NCBI GenBank assembly: GCA_025890175.1 | Contig: JANPYM010000001.1 | Coordinates: forward strand, 2,752,288 to 2,816,287 | DNA length: 64,000 nt | From: Ciborinia camelliae | Lineage: Eukaryota > Ascomycota > Leotiomycetes > Helotiales > Sclerotiniaceae | Direction: 5' to 3' | The notes under the pieces: generated by a model | Database searches by the model: none | What the model was told of the DNA's origin: nothing | The model's input: only the letters and a program-made list of their open reading frames with translations | Shown: positions 56,701 to 64,000 of the stretch, in pieces | Layout: each line of letters opens with the position of its first letter | How positions within the stretch are numbered: position 1 is the stretch's first letter | Position numbers and translations under genes: made by a program

Positions 56701-58706
56701 GTACATAGACATTGTCAAAGTACACATGAAGGTAAACAGTAAGAACACAAAGAAATGCTCTGCTGTTCTACGTAAATTTGTCAAAAAGTAAAGACCGATA
56801 TCAAACATAAGAGTCGAGAGTACTTTATTCGGTATATCGCACAGCATGGATGCGCAAGCCTCTGCAACTGGATGATAGAAAGCGTACTTGGTATGTTTTT
56901 CGACAATTGGTCTTTGTGCATAAAGAGTGAGAATCTCCAGCATACTCTGGAAGGCGGCCATCAATATAGCGAAAAATAGAAGGGCGCCTCTGCTGAACAG
57001 ACTATTGGTATCATTTGAAAGGTTGTAGAAAACACTAGCAATAATCAAAGAGATCACAGATTGACCTAAAATGTAACGTCAGTTGATGAATCAGCCTGTA
57101 TGCATAGGGGCTGGAACATACCTATGAGCCCGGTTAAGAGAAGAGTCATGTCACCCCTAACTCTTTGGAATCCACGCTCCATGCATAACTTAATCTGCAT
57201 AGAAAGCGAAATCGTATAGGGACTTTTGACGCGCTGACCCTTAGCCTGAGCTGCTTGTCTAGAATGCTTGAAGTCTTCGAGGGCCTGTCCACCAATGGGG
57301 AATTCGGTATCAAACTGGTCAATCTCCCGGAGTAGTTGTGCTCTATCCTCGCTGTTTTGCCAAACGGCAGCGAACTCATCTGGGGTATATGGAGTCCTTC
57401 CTTCAAAACCAGGTCGAATAATTCTCTCTGCTGGCGATGTAATTGAAGTGAGGAAGTCTGCAGTGGTCTGCCGAGCCGGGCAATCGAATCCTAGATTGAT
57501 GAAAAATGTCTTCGCCGCGTTGATATCACCAAAATAAATTTGTCTTCCTTCGTAGAGTACAGCTACCTTGTCGAAGAGGTCATAGATTGACTGGGAAGCC
57601 TGGTAAATAGCCACTACCGCTGTAGATCCAGTCAACTCGGTAGAGTTCCGAAGTGTCTTGACGAATTCCAATGCCGTGGCAGAATCTAAACCTCTTGTAC
57701 TGTTGTCCCAACATTGAAGGGGGCTTCCTCCTAAAGCAGCTTCGGCAATACTAACACGCTTTCTCTCACCGCCACTCACCCCTCGAATAAAGTCATTACC
57801 GACTTTGGTGTTAAAGGTATGAGAAAGTCCAAAGGTGGCCATTATGACGTCTCGAAGATGATCCGCGTATTGCTCTCTTGTAACTCCTGGTATGCGGTTC
57901 TGGGGAGCTCTAGCCTTAGCTGCAAATGACAATGTCTGCGCCACTGTCAATTGAGGAAAATGTACATCAACTTCTGCTTGGTATATACACTCCCCTCTGA
58001 AATCGTTGTGCATAGTCTCCATTGGGATTCCTTGATAGTTGATATATGTGTTGCTATCAACAAAAAAACCCGATGTCTCTCCAGAGATCGTCTTCAATAA
58101 AGTTGAGCATCCGGCTCCAGGTCGACCAAGCACGACAAGCATTTCTCCACCTCTAACAAGTCCGTCAAAGTCTCTCAAAATCTGAATTTTGGTTGGTTTG
58201 CTGAGTCCAAGAACCCGTTTGGCAATACCGGCGATTTCGAGTGGGTAGTTACCAAAAGTCTTCTGATAATCGGTTGGTTCACCAAAACCATGGGCGTTTA
58301 AATTCTTGTAAGCAATTCCTGCCGTCCTGTTGGGATATCTTTCGGGGTCTCGAGATTGAATGTGAACGAGATGTTTCATCCATGCTCTAGAACTGAACTT
58401 TTCTGATGAGGGGTCGAGTCTAGGGTCATCTGAACCAAGGAATGGGTTGATATTATGATCATGACTACCTTCCAAGGACTGTTGTGTGAGTTGTCTTGCA
58501 AGTGTACGAATGGCGGTGTTTTCCCTCTCTCTCGTAGAGTTCAAAGTCGATGATTCTGTATCACTATCTTTCCGTTCATGGCTTGATTTTCGACATAATT
58601 TCTCTTCCATAACCTCATCTACCCTGTCAGCAACAGCCTCAATTTGAGGTAGAACCCCCAGAGGCGCTGAAGTGGCCATATTGTGTAGGGATGCCTCCTT
58701 TTCCAT
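53778..58706 (-). CDS. Full-length PDR-type ABC transporter (ABCG)
   Basis: Model: complement(join(53778..54716, 54772..55037, 55093..55449, 55509..55821, 55877..56228, 56281..56603, 56662..57065, 57122..58706)), 1512 aa. The order is NBD1-TMD1-NBD2-TMD2. NBD1 has the degenerate Walker [14 protein letters not shown] (Cys for Lys, near 194), signature [11 protein letters not shown] and [17 protein letters not shown]2 has [11 protein letters not shown] (near 889), [12 protein letters not shown] and [12 protein letters not shown]. Two membrane blocks with extracellular Cys loops complete it. The start is ATG 58706 ([10 protein letters not shown]). The sixth intron counted from the 3' end (56229-56280) has a GC donor. 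PDR pumps export drugs, fungicides and plant toxins across the plasma membrane; the paralogue cannot be named by eye. The 54-90 bp introns are otherwise canonical. Confidence 0.96.
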
Positions 58707-60097
58707 CGGTAGCAAAGAAATCGAACCAAATTAGAAAGTTTAAAAGTAGTTATTATATTGTAGGTATGTAAAAAGACTTTCGAAGGAATTGTTTCTCTGA
58801 AAAGGAAAAGAGCAGTTCAAAAACGAATTAAAGGAGTCAGATGGGACTTCCCAAGACCATTTTGGTAGAAAGCTTATATCAATGATTGCCCGCGGGTTTT
58901 CAGGATATCCATCCATCAGCTTCATTGGGATTATCGAAATTCATAAATTCCACCCACATCCGAGAAGATTTGATAAGCTTCTTCCGTGTCCAGCCAATGG
59001 AAATGCCGAAATGAAACAAATTTAACTTTAACTTGAAGATAGAAGAAAGTTTCAGGAGCAACGGTTTCCAATCGATCGCGAGGTCTCCTAATAATTAATT
59101 ATAAATTCCGTGATGTTAATAATCATTGCTTCATTGCTTCTTCAAAGCTTGTTTGACAACTCCGTACTAGCTCGGGTTGTCGTATAACGAAGCACGAAGC
59201 ACGAAGCTAGGCATGTGGAGCTGGGGCCCAGGGGCTGATTATTCTATCGCCACCCCAAGAATTCTTCGGGTAGCAAAATTCCCGGCACCCGGACTGTAAT
59301 CTTAATGGAAGATTTGTCTACCCTCACCTACTAGATGATCCGAATTGATAGAATTAAAACTTGCTCACTACTCTCACCCCCCTACCCACTCCTATTCGCA
59401 TTCGCATTCGCATTGGAACCGACCTCGAATGATTCTTTCGGATTTCCTGTCAACATCCACTTAAATTGCGATTTTAAGAAATTTGATTGGTTGCCATCGC
59501 CTTCGCCCAGGGAAAATCATCAGCCTTCCAAAGGTTCCAAAGGTTCCACGTTACCTGTGCTTAAAGTTACCTGTTCCCAAAGAAGAAAACTTCCCATAAT
59601 TACCCAGGTAGCACTGCCTAATACCCGACTTCCTTACCTCACACGGAGGTTAGGGGGTATGTATAACATCCGAGATGGAAACTTTGATTGGTGGCTCAAT
59701 TGCCAAAACAAAGAAAGCTTAGGTGATTCATTGGCATAAATGCAGTACAGTAAAGTCATTTAATGCCCATTCCAAGGATCATTTGGAATAATATCATAAC
59801 AAGCTGTCAATGGATTCTTCATGTCGTCACTCCGTTGTTTTGGAGTTAGATCGGTGACAAGTTCAGAGTGGGATGCCACGCATTCCGGAGACATTGAGAA
59901 TGTGTCCCAGGAGACACATGGTGTTCAGGTTAGCAACCATCTGAAATATGGAATCTTGCCAAGATTCGCACAAGGAAACGGAACGTGTAATTGTTCCCCC
60001 CGATGTCGTACATTCGTCATTATCGTTCAATGAAACTATTATACACCTATTCTCGAAGCGCCATAATGCCATTGGGCAAACATTGTCCTCGGTCTTG
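58707..60097. other. Intergenic: ABC transporter promoter side and Fpg 3' flank
   Basis: No gene is supported. The plus frames at 59335-59739 and 59821-60033 have no recognisable protein character. A GCATTC repeat lies near 59398-59413. Confidence 0.5.
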
Positions 60098-61549
60098 TTA
60101 GGCAATATCAATTTTGCCATGACGACCAGATCTACGTCGCAGCTGAGTTGATGAAATCTCCTCCGTCGCCTTTTGTTCAGTAGACTTTGATTTCTTCTCC
60201 TTAGTCAGCTTCGCTGCCTTTGTGGGAATATCCCCCGCATCATCATCCGAGATCTCAATTTTCACCTGAGTGGGTTTCCGAGATCTTGCTTTCGACTTCT
60301 TTTGCTCCTTGATATCTTCGTCAGACTCTTCGAATTCCATCAGTGACAAATCAACCTTCCTCTTCCTCGAGCTTTGCTTTTTTGTTGGAACATCCTCGAC
60401 GGATTCACTATCTCTGGACGAACTTCGCTTCTTGAGATCGCCAGCGACGGCACCTGTTTTCTTCTGTACACTTGGCACCACACAAGACGTTCTTCCGCCT
60501 ACAGTAATAAATGTGATCTTCTCTCCATTTGGTAACGTGGTTGGACCATCTTTTTTTCCTTTTCCCCATCGATGTTTGAACATCCAGTCATCTGGAAATT
60601 TGGCCGAGTCTGCCAACAAATCTACTGCCGTTTGACAGATATACATTATCGAAGCATGCAATCGCTTGATTTCCTCGGAGCTAAACGTATTACTATATTG
60701 TTCAGGATGAATTCTTGCATTGTATAGTATTTCATCGCTTTAAGGGGAGTTAGTATAGGCCAGTACGATATATGAAGAGACGACTGACCCGACCCAATTT
60801 CCAATCCCGCTGATATTCGCCTGATCAAGCAGCAGCGCTTTTATGGGCACTTGTTTCTTGTTCAACTTCTGCTCGAGCCACTCAGCTGTCAGGATGTCTT
60901 TATCAATAACAGGATCTGGACCATTCTCTTTGAGTGGGGTCGTGTTTCGAATGGCTTCCGCAACACAATCTACCAACCGGATTCTCGAAAACCGCCGTGA
61001 ATCTGTGAATGCGGCCTCAACCATTGGTGCCCCTGTAGTTTGTAGTGAAAACTTCGAGAACTTCGGTGGCCATACTTCCTCCTCGCCATCATCCTTCGAT
61101 CTGTAATAGTAAGTTCCCTGTCCTCGAATATGAAACCATCCTGAATTTTTCAGCACATTGTCAAAAAACAAATTCGGGCATTTTCATACCCGTCATGCCG
61201 AAATGAAATACTGGATGTGGTGGCGATGACATGATCATCCTGTCTCAACTCAGTATGTGCATTTAGTAGACTCGAGAACGGTCTAACCAAAAATATTTCC
61301 CTTGCTGTCCTGCGCCTATTACTTTTTCCCAGTTAATGCCCTTTTGGAATTCGGTGGCACTTGTTCCGACCTTTCCAAAGACATTGGCATCATCTTGAGC
61401 TTTAACAACTGCTAGTGTTTTGCCAACAAGATTTTTTCGTATGTGGTGCACAGCGCGCGCAACTGTGAATATGCATGTGCGTTAGTATTTGATATCATAT
61501 TTCAAGACAGAGATCAGGTTTGTGGTTCACCTTCTGCAATTTCTGGCAT
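60098..61549 (-). CDS. Formamidopyrimidine-DNA glycosylase (Fpg/MutM family)
   Basis: Model: complement(join(60098..60737, 60789..61140, 61190..61239, 61288..61462, 61531..61549)), 411 aa. The conserved start MPEIAEVARAVHHIRKNLVG supplies the catalytic Pro2 and Glu3. Next come QQGKYFWMIMSSPPHPVFHF-GMTG across a 48-bp intron with an unusual GTTAGA donor, and the helix-two-turn-helix region DQANISGIGNWVGDEILYNA. As in fungal and plant homologues the C-terminal zinc finger is absent. Instead there is a long Lys/Arg/Ser-rich tail (about 280-411; KKQSSRKRKVD, RRRSGRHGK) likely for nuclear targeting and DNA binding. The family removes oxidised bases and cleaves the abasic site in base-excision repair. 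Confidence 0.94.
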
Positions 61550-62182
61550 CCTACTAGAAGGTGCTTGATTGCCAGTATTGGCACGATGGCAGCTAGCTAC
61601 AAGAGGTAATGAGGTTAAAGGAGGAAAAGAGGCGGGCACTGTAAGATAGCAAAAAGGTTGCAAATTTCGATTTTCCAATTCAGATAGAAGAAAGAGATCA
61701 ATGTCAAAAATAGTGATCAAAGTCGACATCACCCAAAATTCACAAAAGATTAAAAGCAGAGCAATCGATCAGTCTGGTAGGTAAAGTAAATAAAAAGTCA
61801 ACCTACCTGGAATAGAATTCATACATAAAACGTGACTTTGTGACTTCCAATGTCTCCTGATAGCTCCAGCTTACCTAAGCAGCATATGAATGCCTTGATT
61901 TTAGACGTCATGATTCAGCCGGAGGTGCCCACCTGCACCTGCAGTTCCAATGGAAACCTCCAACCGACCTACCTAGGCCCAGGGTTCCCCATATTACCTC
62001 GGTCAACTACCAGGATTATCACAAGATAACATCCCTTTCCTTTCCCTTCAACACAGGCACTTATTCCTTTTACAACCTCATAATCTAACATATCCATTTA
62101 TCTTCTCTAGATATATCTTCTCTTTCTTCTCTTTCTCCATACGCTCCTTAGATTTCTTAATTCCATAATTCAAATCACCAAG
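61550..62182. promoter_or_regulatory. Divergent promoter between Fpg and PEX11
   Basis: The two start codons are 633 bp apart and transcribed away from each other. The PEX11 side is strongly pyrimidine-rich from 62030 to 62160 (TCTTCTC runs), a common fungal core-promoter feature. No TATA box was evident. Confidence 0.5.
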
Positions 62183-62943
62183 ATGGTCGCCGATACTCTA
62201 GTTTACCACCCATCTGTGGCCCATTACCTGAAATTCGTCTCAACAACCGTCGGCCGTGATAAGCTCCTCCGAACCCTTCAATACTTTTCTCGATTCTACG
62301 CCTGGTATCTCCTCCGTACTAATGGTACACCTGGAGAAATCGCGCCCTATGAGGCCATCAAAAAGCAATTCGGACTTGCGCGTAAATTAATGCGCTTCGG
62401 AAAGAATGTCGAACATTTGAAAGCAGCTGCTATTGCTGCGGATTCGAAGAGTCTTGATCCAGTAATCAAGTACTGTGCTGTGGGTAGGCAATTGGGATAT
62501 GCGGGTTACTTGACCTTTGATGCGTTCACGGTGCTAGATACTGTGGGGATTAGGAAGAGTCCGTCGACGAAGAGGATACAGAAGGAGGCTTTTAAGTTTT
62601 GGTTGATGGGACTCTTGTTTAGCACTGCGTCTGGAATGTACTCGTTGTATGACCTTCGGAAACAATCTGCAAAGATTGATAAGAAGGATGGAGAAGGAGT
62701 TGTGGCTAGCAAGAGGATTGAGAAGTAAGTTGGGCCTCAGATATGAGCACATTGAGCTTGTTGCTAATATTTCGGTATAGGGAACGCGCTGCGATTAATA
62801 TTCAACTCCTCTCGGACCTATGTGATCTTACGGTTCCCAGTTCGGCGATCGGATTGGCCAATTTCGATGATGGTATTGTTGGGTTGGCAGGAACCGTGAG
62901 CAGTTTAATCGGCATTTACAGTCAATGGAAGAAGACTGCCTAA
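62183..62943 (+). CDS. pex11: Peroxisomal membrane protein PEX11
   Basis: Model: join(62183..62724, 62781..62943), 234 aa, close to other fungal Pex11 proteins. Typical features are the amphipathic N-terminal helix region HPSVAHYLKFVSTTVGRDKL followed by LRTLQYFSRFYAWYLLRTNG, LARKLMRFGKNVEHLKAA, and LGYAGYLTFDAFTVLDTVGI. The C-terminal membrane segment GLAGTVSSLIGIYSQWKKTA ends the protein with a short basic tail. Pex11 bends the peroxisomal membrane and promotes peroxisome elongation and division. The 56-bp intron joins EK to ERAAINIQLLSDLCDLTVP in phase. It shares a divergent promoter with the Fpg gene. Confidence 0.96.
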
Positions 62944-63725
62944 ATATTATACCAATCGGGTATTCCCAAGTCAGGAAGGCATATAATGGATCGTCGGAGT
63001 TGAAAGTTGAGCAATTGATGTAATTCCTATTCGGGACGGTTGGATTGGTGATGGATAATGAGATTGCATATTGGACCACTTGATACTGTAACCCTGCAGG
63101 CTCAGGTAGTCTGGAATCACTCCTATGCAAAAAAGGCCACGATGATGGACCAGAGTTCACAGAGGTCTATAGCCGAAAGCTGTATAAAATGGGTTTAGAA
63201 TGCCTTACCCAATTTTTTTTTTTAGTTTCACCCGCTACAGCAACGTTTGGCTAGGCTTTGTCTGGATATATTCTCTCGCTCCAAAATATTTGTTTGCGGA
63301 AACCTAATATCGAGGAGCAGAATCTCCCCGTACAATATGATTTCTACTGGCCTTCCTACAAGCTTCCAATATAGCGACATTGTTCTATTCTAGTGACTTT
63401 TGCCCAAGCCCCCCCTAATACCAGCCCCAGTGTTCTATATTATTAATAAGTGGTAGGTAGTTGTAGAGCGACGCCCCATAGCCAAGTGGCGGGGTACTCG
63501 TCTGATAAACTTTGTCAATTATGATGTTATTCACCCACTACGTGCTGACATTATTTTCGGCAAACAGATGCCGTCCAAAGCTTGTCAGACCGATTTCCTC
63601 CTGCGTTTCAATGTTGGATAGCTGGAGGTACTTTTGCTACCTCAAACTGTAAGACCCGCGTTGAGTCGCCGAGGCATTATGTGATTATTTCAACCTGCTT
63701 AACTCGACAAGGCACATGCCAAGTT
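62944..63725. other. Intergenic region right of PEX11
   Basis: No gene is seen. The stretch 63470-63510 resembles the 5' half of a tRNA but has no T arm. Confidence 0.5.
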
Positions 63726-64000
63726 CTAATTGCCAACACTGGTAGCCTTGGCGCCTTGAAATAGTCCCATTGGCCACACCGCGATCAGCGATATATATCC
63801 CCGATCGATCACAATGTAACTGAATGTCTGCTGTTGGATAATGCGCCGAGCCTCCTCTACTGCACCGACACTTGTATCTTTGGAAATCAAAACCAGCACT
63901 TCTCGGGCACAGAATGGTACAGTATGCAAGTTCAACACGTCTTGGGGGAATGAACTAACTGGAAATTGAGAATCGGGACATGCAGTAGCTCTCCGAGAGA
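63726..64000 (-). CDS. Possible 3' end of a gene cut by the window edge
   Basis: On the minus strand a frame stays open from the right edge to a stop at 63726 (about 90 codons), reading FPVSSFPQDVLNLHTVP, REVLVLISKDTSVGAVEEAR and FSYIVIDRGYISLIAVW. The composition is protein-like but I recognise no family, and an open frame of this length can occur by chance. If real, its start lies beyond the window. Confidence 0.3.
   Translation of the reverse strand, partial: SRRATACPDSQFPVSSFPQDVLNLHTVPFCAREVLVLISKDTSVGAVEEARRIIQQQTFSYIVIDRGYISLIAVWPMGLFQGAKATSVGN

Noticed and set aside
63470..63510. tRNA-like 5' half (gccccatagccaagtggc)
   Set aside because: No anticodon stem, T arm or matching acceptor strand could be found in the following 150 bp; at most a tRNA fragment.

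Overview
The window is nuclear DNA of a filamentous ascomycete. Genes carry short introns (about 43-155 nt, mostly 45-65) with GTATGT/GTAAGT donors and CTAAC/CTAAT branch sites. Both tRNA genes have introns. The gene set is a fungal one: arrestin-like CreD/ArtA adaptor, Mch1 transporter, CCT5, 2EXR protein, PDR-type ABC pump, fungal Fpg, PEX11 and a GH28 rhamnogalacturonase. The pectin-degrading enzyme, the protein sequences and the many CTAC/GGTA microsatellites suggest a plant-associated Leotiomycete, probably Sclerotiniaceae (Botrytis/Sclerotinia type). That placement is inference from recall, not a search.

Layout. 1-8.1 kb: gene-poor, with a 20-bp minisatellite, a MITE-like inverted-repeat element, a decayed 18-bp-repeat fragment and tRNA-Asp. 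8.1-15.3 kb: arrestin-like adaptor (+), Mch1-like transporter (+) and a probable mitochondrial or membrane protein (-). 15.3-22.7 kb: a repeat-rich stretch around the secreted rhamnogalacturonase (-). It holds two long inverted repeats, a second 18-bp-repeat fragment and a second, longer MITE-like element about 110 bp upstream of the enzyme start. 22.7-29 kb: CCT5 (+), CCCH/2EXR protein (+) and a RibD-like deaminase (-). 30-34 kb: a possible small secreted protein, then about 3 kb dense in microsatellites. 34.2-43.7 kb: DXD glycosyltransferase (-), frame-disrupted alpha/beta hydrolase (+), histidine phosphatase (-) and an unrecognised gene (-).

43.7-53.7 kb is the accessory-looking part. It holds a transition-diverged direct duplication around a 43-bp minisatellite, an intron-containing retropepsin-like gene (-), a small four-exon gene of unknown function (-), a DUF6594 membrane protein (+) and tRNA-Thr. 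53.7-63 kb: a full-length PDR ABC transporter (eight exons, one with a GC-AG intron), then the DNA-repair glycosylase Fpg and the peroxin PEX11, which share a divergent promoter. An open frame runs off the right edge.

No gene cluster or pathway links these genes. They look like separately transcribed housekeeping genes (CCT5, PEX11, Fpg, Mch1, deaminase), plant-interaction or stress genes (rhamnogalacturonase, ABC pump, CreD-like adaptor) and lineage-restricted genes of unknown role. Exon boundaries were worked out by reading frames and splice signals by eye. I checked that each multi-exon model, apart from the frame-disrupted hydrolase, sums to a multiple of three.
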